64,000 nucleotides of DNA, taken from Curtobacterium sp. MCBD17_013 (lineage in GTDB: Bacteria; Actinomycetota; Actinomycetes; Actinomycetales; Microbacteriaceae). Shown here piece by piece: positions 36,232 to 46,577 of this stretch (position 1 is its first letter; the number at the start of each line of letters is the position of its first letter). The DNA is taken from contig NZ_QKTU01000005.1 of the NCBI RefSeq assembly GCF_003234565.1, forward strand, positions 123,259 to 187,258, given 5' to 3'. The notes under the pieces were generated by a model, which had not been told where the DNA came from, made no database searches, and worked only from the letters and a program-made list of their open reading frames with translations. A program made the translations under genes and the position numbers.

Positions 36232-36504
36232 ATGGGGCACGACCAGGCGGACGAGGGATCGGACCCCGAGCGCGTGCCCGACCCGCATCAGGAGCGGACG
36301 GCGGAGCACGAGCGCAGCGTGCACCCCGAGGACACCATGCCCCTCGCCGAGCTCGATGCACACGCCCGCGCCGAGGCGGCACTCCGGCGCATCGCGGCCG
36401 GCAGCGACCCGGGGCGCGAGGCCTTCGACCTCGCGAACACCCTCAACGACGAGACCGTCGCGCGCGTGCGCGCTCGACTCACCCGCTGGTTCCGGCGACA
36501 CTGA
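36232..36504 (+). CDS. Small acidic helical protein, 90 aa
   Basis: The start at ATG 36232 is fixed by TATCGT six bases upstream (leaderless); a longer frame from GTG 36046 would run through the terminator hairpin and is rejected. Residues 1-45 are Asp/Glu/His rich and disordered, 46-90 are helical with ARAEAALRRIAAGSDPGREA and end in RLTRWFRRH. No domain is recognised and I cannot suggest a function. Confidence 0.65.
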   Translation: MGHDQADEGSDPERVPDPHQERTAEHERSVHPEDTMPLAELDAHARAEAALRRIAAGSDPGREAFDLANTLNDETVARVRARLTRWFRRH

Positions 36505-36616
36505 CGCGGTCACCGCCGCACCGCCGCGAACGGCCTGGAGGCGCGCACACCGCCCGGCCGACCCGGTCCGGTCCGACCCGGCCCGCCGCGTCCTTGTGGG
36601 TCGGCGACGCTCGCGA

Positions 36617-37486
36617 TCAGTCGGCCGCGCCCTGCGGCCGGAACCCCGTGACGACGGCGGCGATGTCGTCTCCACCGTGCCCCGCGGCGCTCGCCTGGCC
36701 GTAGACGGCCACGAGGGCGTCGAGCAGCGTCGTGCTGACGCCGGACTCGTTCGCCGCGTCGACCATCAGGCCGATGTCCTTCCGGAGTCCGTCGAGCGCG
36801 AACTGCGGGTCGAACCGGTCGGCGATCATCGCGGCGCCCTTGGTGTGCGCGTACTGCGAGTCGGAGGCGCTGCCGTCGATCGCCTGCAGGAAGAGGTCGG
36901 GGTCGAGTCCGAGTGCGGTGGTGAGCGTGAGCGACTGCGCCGTCGCGGCCGTGATCGAGGCGATCCAGGCGTTCGCGGCGAGCTTCAGTGCGGTCCCGGC
37001 CCCGACCGCGTCCCCGGCGACGACGATCTTGACGCTGATGGCCTCGAGCACCGGCCGGACGCGGTCGAGGAACTCCTGCGGACCGGCGGCGAGCATGGTG
37101 AGCTTGCCCTGCTCCGCCGGTCCCTTCGTCCCGAGCATCATCGCCTCGACCAGGGTGATCCCGTGCTCGGCGGCGACGTGCACCACGCGCTCCGTGCCCT
37201 CGAGGCCGATGGTCGAACTCTGGACCCAGATGGCCGACTCGGGGGCCGCGTCCGCCGCCTGCCCGAGGACCTCGAGCACGGCGTCGATGTCGAACAGCGT
37301 CAGCAGGACGACCTGCGCCGATGCCACGGCGTCAGCGGGCGAGGTCGCGACCGTGGCGCCCTGTTCGCCGAGGGGCTGCGCACGCTGGGCGGAACGGTTC
37401 CACACGGTCACGTCGTGCCCCTCGCGCAGGAGCGACCCCGCGACGCCGGCACCCATCGCGCCCGTTCCCAACACCGTCACCCGCAT
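36617..37486 (-). CDS. NAD(P)-dependent beta-hydroxyacid dehydrogenase family protein
   Basis: 289 residues. The Rossmann motif VLGTGAMGAGVAGSLLREGH (4-23) and WNRSAQRA start the N-terminal domain. The C-terminal helical domain has GAGTALKLAANAW, with the catalytic Lys (K equivalent of beta-HAD enzymes) near 168. The group includes 3-hydroxyisobutyrate, tartronate semialdehyde and 6-phosphogluconate-type dehydrogenases, and imine reductases. The substrate is unknown. GGAGGAGG precedes the ATG. It lies 84 bases downstream of recQ on the same strand. Confidence 0.9.
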   Translation of the reverse strand: MRVTVLGTGAMGAGVAGSLLREGHDVTVWNRSAQRAQPLGEQGATVATSPADAVASAQVVLLTLFDIDAVLEVLGQAADAAPESAIWVQSSTIGLEGTERVVHVAAEHGITLVEAMMLGTKGPAEQGKLTMLAAGPQEFLDRVRPVLEAISVKIVVAGDAVGAGTALKLAANAWIASITAATAQSLTLTTALGLDPDLFLQAIDGSASDSQYAHTKGAAMIADRFDPQFALDGLRKDIGLMVDAANESGVSTTLLDALVAVYGQASAAGHGGDDIAAVVTGFRPQGAAD

Positions 37487-37570
37487 GCGCGCCTCCTCCG
37501 TCCGGTGCCCGGCTCGGTCGCCGCGGCAGCGCCGCCGACGCTACGCCGAGGAGGCCGCGAGGACGGCGAG

Positions 37571-39439
<1,869 letters not shown>

Positions 39440-39448
39440 GCCGGCAGC

Positions 39449-40549
39449 CTACGGGCGTCCGCCGACACGGTCCTCCCGGTCCGTCCCGGTGTTGGCGATC
39501 ACGCTCGCGTCCGAGGTGGGGAGGACGTCCGCGGTGGTGGGCACGGCCTCCCAACCGGGCTCGACGGTGCTGCTCCAGATCGGCGTCCGCCCGCGGAACC
39601 GCGGACCCTCCGCGCCCGGGCGTCGACGGTCCAGCCGCGACCGCCGCGCGAGCAGGTCGACGAGCAGCGCGTAGATCCCCATGGTGACGATGGTGACGAT
39701 CGCGCCACCGGCGGAGCCGTCGGAGGACGTGGTGTCGAGCCGCGACCACCCCGGGGCCTGCAGCAGGAAGATGACCACGTTGTTGAGCGCGTGGGCGAGG
39801 ATCCCCGACTCGAGGCCACCCGTCCGCCAGGCGAGGATCGCCGCGATGGCGCCGAACGACCCCACGTCGACGATCCCCCACACGTCGTACCCGTTCGGCA
39901 GGTGCAGCAGGGCGAAGCAGATCGTCGACACGAGGACGGCCGGGATCGGGTTCCGCACCCACGAGCCGATCGTCTGCATGAGGAACCCGCGGAAGATGTA
40001 CTCCTCGGCTGCGGCCTGGAACGGCACGAGCACGACGACCATGACCACGGTCACGATGAGCGTCGTCGAGGACACCGTCTGGTGCCCGAGCTGCCGTGTG
40101 CCGAAGGTGAGGAAGCCGGCGCCGGGCGTGTGGAACATCGACCAGCCCTGGATGCCGACCGTGAGGACCGCGAGCACGAGGAGCGGGAGCAGACAGCGCG
40201 CCATCCACCCCCAGCGCACGCGGAACCGCACCGAGGACAGCTGACCCCACGGTCCGAGCCCGGCGATCCGGACCGCCGCCATGATCGCCGGCAACAGCAA
40301 CACGAGGGAGGCGAGCGTCAGCCCGAGCACGAGCGGATCCGTCGACGACAGCGCGTCGTGCTGGATCTCGTGCGCGAACCGCTGGAGGCCCGACACACCC
40401 GATCGCGCCAGGATCGGCACGAAGAACCCGATCGCGATGAGCACCTGGCTGACGAGGTAGAACCCGAGGAACACGGCGAGCGCCACCAGGGGTCGCCACC
40501 ACCGCCAGCGCGAGTGGACGCGGAACAGGCGGTGGTAGGGGACGCTCAC
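39449..40549 (-). CDS. CPBP family intramembrane metalloprotease
   Basis: 366 residues with about eight helices. The Abi/CPBP motifs are intact: EEYIFRG (Glu182, Glu183, Arg187), a following FALLHLPNG with the first His, and HALNN with the second His near 252. These glutamates and histidines form the metal site of Rce1-like proteases. Prokaryotic members process membrane proteins or peptides and sometimes give self-immunity to bacteriocins; no bacteriocin gene is visible. The C-terminal 75 residues are a disordered cytoplasmic tail. The start is GTG with TAGCCT six bases upstream. It is cotranscribed with recQ. Confidence 0.92.
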   Translation of the reverse strand: MSVPYHRLFRVHSRWRWWRPLVALAVFLGFYLVSQVLIAIGFFVPILARSGVSGLQRFAHEIQHDALSSTDPLVLGLTLASLVLLLPAIMAAVRIAGLGPWGQLSSVRFRVRWGWMARCLLPLLVLAVLTVGIQGWSMFHTPGAGFLTFGTRQLGHQTVSSTTLIVTVVMVVVLVPFQAAAEEYIFRGFLMQTIGSWVRNPIPAVLVSTICFALLHLPNGYDVWGIVDVGSFGAIAAILAWRTGGLESGILAHALNNVVIFLLQAPGWSRLDTTSSDGSAGGAIVTIVTMGIYALLVDLLARRSRLDRRRPGAEGPRFRGRTPIWSSTVEPGWEAVPTTADVLPTSDASVIANTGTDREDRVGGRP

Positions 40550-40655
40550 GCCGGAAGGCTACCGGGCCGACCTCGCCGGACACTCCGCTCCGGCGTGGGG
40601 ACCCGCGTCCGCGTCCGCCCGGAGCCTGCCGGGAGGCCCGTGGTACGCATGACGT

Positions 40656-41699
40656 GTGCGTTACGTCATCATCGGGGCCGGATCGATCGGCGGCGCCCTG
40701 GCGGCCCGCCTCGCCCGCCACAGCCCGAACCCGCCCGTCCTCGTCGCCCGCGGGGCCCGGGCCGCGGCCCTGCGCGACCGCGGGATCCGGCTGCGGACAC
40801 CCGACGAGGACGTCACCGTCCGGGTCGCGGTCGTCGAGGCCCCGGACGAGGCCGCGCTCCGCGACGACGACGTGCTCGTCCTGACGACGAAGACGCAGCA
40901 GGCGGACGAGGCGCTCCGGACCTGGGCGGACGCGCCCGTGCACGACGCCGGCGGCACGGTCGTCGGTACCGCGGGCGACCTGCTCCCCGTCTGCACCGCA
41001 CTCAACGGCGTCGAGTCCGAACGCATCGCCCTCCGGTACTTCGAACGCGTGTACGGCGTCTGCGTCTGGCTCCCCGCGGTGAGCCTCGACCCCGCCGAGG
41101 TCGTCGTGAGCATCGCGCCGACGATCGGGATCCTCACCATCGGCGCGTACCCGGCCCGCCCGGTCGACGACGACCCGGTCGTGGCGGCGTTCGCGGCGGA
41201 CTTCCGCGCGAGCGGCATCGACGTGTACCCGGAGGCCGACGTGATGGTGTGGAAGTACCAGAAGTTGCTGTCGAACCTGGCGAACGGCCTCCAGGCCCTG
41301 CTCGGTCCGGACGGGGCGTCCTGGCGGGACCTCGCGTCAGCGCTCCGCGAGGAAGCCCTCGGGGTCTACGCCGCCGCCGGTGTCCAGGCGGTGTCCGACG
41401 CGACCGAGAAGGCCCGACGGGGCGACACGTTCCGCTCCCGCCCCGTCCCCGGCGTGGAGCACGAACTCGGCGGGTCGTCCTGGCAATCGCTCGTGCGCAG
41501 GTCCGGCTCGATCGAGACCGACTACCTCAACGGCGAGATCGCGCTGCTCGCGCGGTCGGCCGGCACGCACGCACCGCGGAACGCGCTCGTGCAGCACCTG
41601 GCACGGGTCGCCGCCCGCGACCACCTCCAGCCCGGAGCCGTCACACCCGACGAGATCCGCAGCCGGTTCGCGACACTGGCGGCGGGGGTGGCGGCGTGA
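40656..41699 (+). CDS. Ketopantoate reductase family protein (PanE/ApbA)
   Basis: 347 residues with the N-terminal NAD(P)-binding motif VIIGAGSIGG (4-13) and a C-terminal helical domain with WKYQKLLSNLANGLQAL, which contains the Lys and Asn that bind substrate in ketopantoate reductases. Whether it makes pantoate for CoA or reduces a related compound cannot be told; it is about 40 residues longer than E. coli PanE. The start is GTG 40656. Its stop overlaps the next gene (GTGA), so the pair is an operon. Confidence 0.88.
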   Translation: MRYVIIGAGSIGGALAARLARHSPNPPVLVARGARAAALRDRGIRLRTPDEDVTVRVAVVEAPDEAALRDDDVLVLTTKTQQADEALRTWADAPVHDAGGTVVGTAGDLLPVCTALNGVESERIALRYFERVYGVCVWLPAVSLDPAEVVVSIAPTIGILTIGAYPARPVDDDPVVAAFAADFRASGIDVYPEADVMVWKYQKLLSNLANGLQALLGPDGASWRDLASALREEALGVYAAAGVQAVSDATEKARRGDTFRSRPVPGVEHELGGSSWQSLVRRSGSIETDYLNGEIALLARSAGTHAPRNALVQHLARVAARDHLQPGAVTPDEIRSRFATLAAGVAA

Positions 41700-42196
41700 G
41701 CGCGCTGGACGGCATCCAGGTCCGGCCCGGCACCGCGATCGAGGCGGACGCGTGCGTCGACCTCTGGTTGGCGGCGCTCACCGACCGCGACGGCGAGGAC
41801 CAGGGCGCGCCCGTGCGGGAACGCGCCCGGTCCAAGTTCGCCCTGCCGGGGGCGGAGCTCCTCGTCGCGACCCGCACCGGTGACGGCGGCGCCGGGTCGG
41901 AGATCGTCGGCTTCGCGGTGACGAGTGACCGGGGCGACGCGGTGGTCGGGCTCGAGCTGTTCGCCACGCGGCCGGACGCCAGGGGTCTGGGCGTCGGACG
42001 GGCCCTGCTCGAGCGCGTCCTCGCCGAGGCCGAGGCCAGCGGCGCGGTGCTCGTCGAGCTCGAGAGCCGGGTGACCAACGCCCGGGCCATCGCGGTGTAC
42101 GAGGCAGCGGGGTTCCGGCCGGAGGGCGACCCCGTGCCGCATCCACTCGGCGGCGACCCCGTCGTCCGGTACGCGTTGCCGGTCGTCGGGGCCTGA
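41696..42196 (+). CDS. GNAT family N-acetyltransferase
   Basis: 166 residues starting at GTG 41696, four bases inside the end of the PanE-like gene. The acetyl-CoA loop is RPDARGLGVGRALLERVLAE near 97-116, and NARAIAVYEAAGFRPEG near 130-146 is the standard GNAT C-terminal motif. The acceptor amine is unknown. The gene ends 12 bases before the convergent sbcC. Confidence 0.92.
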   Translation: MSALDGIQVRPGTAIEADACVDLWLAALTDRDGEDQGAPVRERARSKFALPGAELLVATRTGDGGAGSEIVGFAVTSDRGDAVVGLELFATRPDARGLGVGRALLERVLAEAEASGAVLVELESRVTNARAIAVYEAAGFRPEGDPVPHPLGGDPVVRYALPVVGA

Positions 42197-42208
42197 GCGC
42201 CGCGCGGG

Positions 42209-45200
42209 TCACACCGTCGTCCGCACCGTCGACCCTCCGCCCGGTGCTCGCCGGACCTCGATCCGGTCGGGGATCCGCTGTTTGAGTTCCTCGACGTGGC
42301 TGACGATGCCGACCTGGCGTCCGCCGGCCGTCAGACGCGTCAGCTGCCCGACGACGCCGTCGAGTGTCTCCGGGTCGAGCGTGCCGAACCCCTCGTCCAC
42401 GAACAGGGTGCCGAGCTCGACACCGCCGGCCTCGGCCTGGACGACGTCGGCGAGGCCGAGCGCCAGACACAGCGACGTCGTGAACGTCTCGCCACCCGAC
42501 AGGCTCCGGGGATCGCGCGTGCGTCCGGTCTCGTGGTCGCGCACCGCGAGCGCCAGGCCCGTGCGACGGGCGCGCGAGGACGTCTCGCGCTCGTCCGAGG
42601 CCTCGAGCGCGAACCGGCCCCCGAGCATCGCGCCGAGTCGACTGTTCGCGGCGGCGACGACATCCTCGAACCGCCGCATGAGCACGTACGTGCCGAGCGT
42701 GATGCCCGTCGGGTTGACGCTCGACGCCGCGGTCGCGATGTCGGCGAGGCGGACCACCGCGCGGCTCTCGGCCGAGGTCTCCTGTCGTGCCCGCACCGCC
42801 CGGGTGAGGTCGGCGCGTCGAGCCGAGGTCGCGACCGCACGGGCCTCCGCGGTCGCCGCCGCACCGGTGGCGGTCTGGAGGGCCTCCTCGGCTCCGTCGG
42901 CACGCGTCCGGACGGCCTCCAACTCGGCTCCGTCGACGGCGTCGTGCTCGGCCGCGGCGACGTCCGCCTCGGCGAGGCCGGCCTGCACGACCGCGTGCTC
43001 GCGTTCGGCTCCCGCGACCTCGGACCGGAGCCGCGACGCCTCGTCCGGCCCGAGCCCGGCGGCGCGGGCGGCGTCGGCGTCGGCGAACCCCGCGTCCCCC
43101 AGCGCGCGCTCGACCTCCGCTGCGCGGGCCAGCACGTCACGGTCGTCGCTCCGCAGGGCGTCGGCCGCGGCGGCGACGGCTGCACAGGCTGCCGCGTCAC
43201 GATCGAGCGCGGCGACGGCCTGGTCGAGCGAGCCGGTGCCGACACCGCCGGCGTCGACCACCGAGGCACGGCAGCGCTCCACGGTGGCCTCGTCGGCGGC
43301 GAGGGCGGCGGTATCGGCGGCGTGGCCGGCGCGCCCGGCCGCCACCTGCGCGGCCAGCGTGCTGCGTTCCTCGGCCAGGGCGCGGGTGTCGCGGTCGAAC
43401 GCCTCGAGCTGCTCCTCGGCCCGGGCGACCTCGGCCGCGGCAGCGTGCGCACGCGCGATCCGGTCGCGCAGCGCCGACGCGGTCGCGGCGACGGACTCGG
43501 GCGTCGCCGCACCGATCGCGGTGGTGAGCCGGTCGCACTCACGCCGCGCGACCGCCTGCCGAGCGGCGGCGGCGCGTTGGTCGACGTCGGCGGTGGCGCG
43601 GGCGTCGGCGGCGGCCTCGATGTCGTCGTCCGTCGGGTGGCCGTCGAGCGGCGCCGCGACCGCCGGGTGATCGACGGAACCACACACCGGGCAGGGCTCT
43701 CCCGGCGTCAGGACGCCGGCGAGCTCACCCGCGAGGCCCGCCGCCCGTCGCGTCCGCAGGTCGGCCTCGTGCGTGATGGCCGCCTGCGCCCGGAGCGACG
43801 CGGCGGCGAGGTCGGCGTCGGCGGCGGTCGCGTCGGCCGCGGCGCGGTCGCGGTCGTCGAGCAGGACCCGCACGGCGTCGAGGTCGGCCAGCGCGCGCTC
43901 CGCGACGGGTCCGTCGGCGGCCCGGTCCGCGGCCGCGCGGGAGATCGTGACGAGCGCGAGCCGTTCGGCGGGCCGGGCGTCGAGGAGGGGTTCGAGCGCG
44001 GCGCGGCGCTCCTCGGCGCGGGCGAGCTCGGTGCGGGCCGAGGCGAGGGCTGCGCGCCGGGCCGGCAGATCGCGCTCGAGCGCGACGGCGTGCCGCACAC
44101 CCGCGACGACGTCGCGGAGCGCGGCGGCGTGCGCGGCGAGCGCGGTGGTGTCGACCGCCGGCATCGACTCGAGGTCCTCGAACACGCTGCCGTCCGCGTC
44201 CAGCGGCGCGCCACCGGCTCCGGCGCCCACCCCGACGGTGTGGCGTGTGAGGGCGTCCCGGTGCTCGGCGACGACCCGCGCGAGGTCCGCGCCGCGACGC
44301 TCGGCACGCGTGCGGGCGGTGTCGAGGCCGACGACCAGGCCGAGCACGCGGCCGGCCCGTTCCGCGAGCTCGAGCCGGGCCCGGGCACCGGCGACCTGCT
44401 CCGCGCGGTCCGACAGCGCGGCCTGTCGGCGGAGCAGGTCCGCCCGGCGCCGGAGTGACCGCGCCCGGCGTTCCGCGTCCGCCAGGTCGGCGCGAGCGCG
44501 CGCGGCGGCACCCGCCGCGGCGTCCCGGGCCGTGGTCGCCTCGTGCGCGGCGGCGGTGACCTCGACGACCACGGCATCGGCGGCGAGTTCGTCGACGGTC
44601 TCGAGGCCCGCCGCCTCGGCGAGGCGGTTGAGCGCGTCGTGCACGGCGGCGTCCGCACGCTCGACCGCCGCGGCGGCCGCACGGCGGCGAGCGACGAGTT
44701 CCTCGGTCGTGCGCTCGTACACGTCCGTGCCGAACAGCGACTGCAGCAGTGCACGGCGGTCCTCACCGGGAGCGCGCAGGAAGCGGGCGAACTCCCCCTG
44801 CGGCAGCACGACGGTCTGCACGAACTGAGCGCGGTCGAGCCCGATGATGCGCTGGACCTCGGCGCCGACCTCTTGCGTCGCGATCGACAGGGGTTCCCCG
44901 ACGGCGTCCCCGGGCGCGGCCAGCCGCCACAGGCGGGCGGACGCGTTCTGCCGCGTCGTGCCGCCTCCGCTCTTCTTCGGGCGGTCGTGGGCGGGGGTGC
45001 GCCGGACCCGGTGGACCCCTGCCGCGGTCTCGAACACGAGCTCGACGAACGGCTCGACCCCGGCCTCGGCGTGGTGGCTGTGGAGGCGGTCCTTGCTCGC
45101 ACCCTCGCCCGCGAGTGACCCGTAGAGGGCGAACACGACGGCGTCGATGATCGTCGACTTGCCCGCGCCCGTCGGCCCTTCCAGCAGGAACACACCCGAG

Positions 45201-45280
45201 GCCCCGAGCGCCGCGAAGTCGATGTCGACCGTCTCGGCGTACGGGCCGATGGCGGCGAGACGGAGGTGGTGCAGGTACAT
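42209..45280 (-). CDS. sbcC: Exonuclease SbcCD subunit C (Rad50-like ATPase)
   Basis: 1023 residues. Walker A GPTGAGKS at 35-42 and a C-terminal LSGGETF signature followed by FVDEGFGTLD (Walker B) form the split ABC ATPase head. Between them run two long coiled-coil arms with the zinc hook CPVCG near 520-530. With SbcD it opens hairpins and trims DNA ends. Two coiled-coil halves are Ala-rich as normal in high-GC hosts. The start overlaps the sbcD stop by one base. Confidence 0.97.
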   Translation of the reverse strand: MYLHHLRLAAIGPYAETVDIDFAALGASGVFLLEGPTGAGKSTIIDAVVFALYGSLAGEGASKDRLHSHHAEAGVEPFVELVFETAAGVHRVRRTPAHDRPKKSGGGTTRQNASARLWRLAAPGDAVGEPLSIATQEVGAEVQRIIGLDRAQFVQTVVLPQGEFARFLRAPGEDRRALLQSLFGTDVYERTTEELVARRRAAAAAVERADAAVHDALNRLAEAAGLETVDELAADAVVVEVTAAAHEATTARDAAAGAAARARADLADAERRARSLRRRADLLRRQAALSDRAEQVAGARARLELAERAGRVLGLVVGLDTARTRAERRGADLARVVAEHRDALTRHTVGVGAGAGGAPLDADGSVFEDLESMPAVDTTALAAHAAALRDVVAGVRHAVALERDLPARRAALASARTELARAEERRAALEPLLDARPAERLALVTISRAAADRAADGPVAERALADLDAVRVLLDDRDRAAADATAADADLAAASLRAQAAITHEADLRTRRAAGLAGELAGVLTPGEPCPVCGSVDHPAVAAPLDGHPTDDDIEAAADARATADVDQRAAAARQAVARRECDRLTTAIGAATPESVAATASALRDRIARAHAAAAEVARAEEQLEAFDRDTRALAEERSTLAAQVAAGRAGHAADTAALAADEATVERCRASVVDAGGVGTGSLDQAVAALDRDAAACAAVAAAADALRSDDRDVLARAAEVERALGDAGFADADAARAAGLGPDEASRLRSEVAGAEREHAVVQAGLAEADVAAAEHDAVDGAELEAVRTRADGAEEALQTATGAAATAEARAVATSARRADLTRAVRARQETSAESRAVVRLADIATAASSVNPTGITLGTYVLMRRFEDVVAAANSRLGAMLGGRFALEASDERETSSRARRTGLALAVRDHETGRTRDPRSLSGGETFTTSLCLALGLADVVQAEAGGVELGTLFVDEGFGTLDPETLDGVVGQLTRLTAGGRQVGIVSHVEELKQRIPDRIEVRRAPGGGSTVRTTV

Positions 45281-46434
45281 CAGCGCTCCCCTCCGGCGGC
45301 GAGGGCGGCCTCGTACGCGTCGCGCAACACGGCGGTCTCGGCCTCGGTCGCCGGGCCACCGGTCGCGAACGCCACGAAGTCGGCCGCGACCTCGACCGGG
45401 TCCGACGCGGCGGTGACGGTCGCGGCGGTGCGATCGGTGGCACCGCCCGCGGGCTCGTGGAGGATCGACAGGGCGTGGGGGAACCGGTCCTTCACCCGCG
45501 CGTACATGCGATCCGGATGCACGGTGTCGGTGACGCTCACACGGACCCAGGCATCGGCGTGCTCGGCGGCCGCCCCCTGCTCGATCTCGGCCATCGTCGC
45601 CCGGACGTCGACGAGCCGCCGCGGCACGGGTGCGGGGAGCAACTCGACGGACACCCCGCCGTCCGCACCGAGCTCCACGAGGGTCACCGACTTGCGCTGG
45701 TGCCGCTCGCCGAACGAGAACGCGAGCGGCGAACCGGCGTACCGGATGCGGTCGCCGTCGCCGACCCGCTGCGGGCCGTGCAGGTGCCCGAGAGCGACGT
45801 AGTCGATGCCGTCGAACACGCCCGCGGGCACGCGGTCGACACCGCCCACGCGGATGTCCTGCTCGCTCTCGCTCGGTGCGCCGCCGCCGACGAACGCGTG
45901 CGCGACCACGACGCTCCGGACACCGGGACGGCGAGCGAGGTCGGCGCGGACCCGGTCGAGTGCGGCACGGACGACGGCCTCGTGCGAGCGTGCGAGCGGC
46001 GCGTCGGGATCGGCCGCGAGCGCATGGCGCACCATGTCCGGCGCGAGGTAGGGCACCCCGTAGACGGCGACCGTGCCGTGGTCGTCGTCCAGGAGGACCG
46101 GCTCGTGCAGCCGCTCGACCTCGGCGAGGATCCGGACCCGTTCCGACATCACGCCGGCGCCGAAGCCGAGGCGCACGGCGGAGTCGTGGTTGCCGGGCGT
46201 CACGACGACGGGGGCGAGGGCGCTCAGTCGCTCCAGCACGCGGGACAGCATGCGGACGGCCGGTACGGGTGGGACCGCCCGGTCGTAGACGTCGCCCGCG
46301 ACGACGACCAGGTCCACCGCGTGCTCCTGCACGAGATCGACGAGGTGGTCCAGGAAGGCCGCCTGGTGGTCGAGCAGGTCCGCGCCGAGCAGTGTCCGCC
46401 CGAGGTGCCAGTCCCCCGTGTGCAGGATCCGCAT
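45280..46434 (-). CDS. sbcD: Exonuclease SbcCD subunit D (Mre11-like nuclease)
   Basis: 384 residues. The metallophosphoesterase motifs are in order: HTGDWHLG (4-11), VVAGDVYD (57-64), GNHDS (95-99), and later AHAFVGG and GHLHGPQ with the metal-binding histidines. The start at ATG 46434 is selected because GGAGGGGG precedes it; a longer frame has no support. With SbcC it forms the complex that cleaves hairpins and long palindromes. This fits the many palindromic repeats of the host, though all bacteria use it in that way. Confidence 0.97.
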   Translation of the reverse strand: MRILHTGDWHLGRTLLGADLLDHQAAFLDHLVDLVQEHAVDLVVVAGDVYDRAVPPVPAVRMLSRVLERLSALAPVVVTPGNHDSAVRLGFGAGVMSERVRILAEVERLHEPVLLDDDHGTVAVYGVPYLAPDMVRHALAADPDAPLARSHEAVVRAALDRVRADLARRPGVRSVVVAHAFVGGGAPSESEQDIRVGGVDRVPAGVFDGIDYVALGHLHGPQRVGDGDRIRYAGSPLAFSFGERHQRKSVTLVELGADGGVSVELLPAPVPRRLVDVRATMAEIEQGAAAEHADAWVRVSVTDTVHPDRMYARVKDRFPHALSILHEPAGGATDRTAATVTAASDPVEVAADFVAFATGGPATEAETAVLRDAYEAALAAGGER

Positions 46435-46530
46435 GTGCCCCCTCCGCCGCTGCGCCCGGAGCGTCCGGACCACGTCACGGTAGCGGGCACCGCGGACATC
46501 GCCGGCTGCGCCGGGGTGTGGGGCCCGCGG

Positions 46531-46557
46531 GCACGGTGCCGGTCAGGGACACCGTGC
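46531..46557 (-). terminator. Terminator after the SipW-LamG gene
   Basis: GCACGGTG (46531-46538) pairs with CACCGTGC (46550-46557), flanked by further CGCGG complementarity. It lies 20 bases past the stop of the minus-strand gene. Confidence 0.6.
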
Positions 46558-46577
46558 ACCGCGGGGGTCTGGGAGGA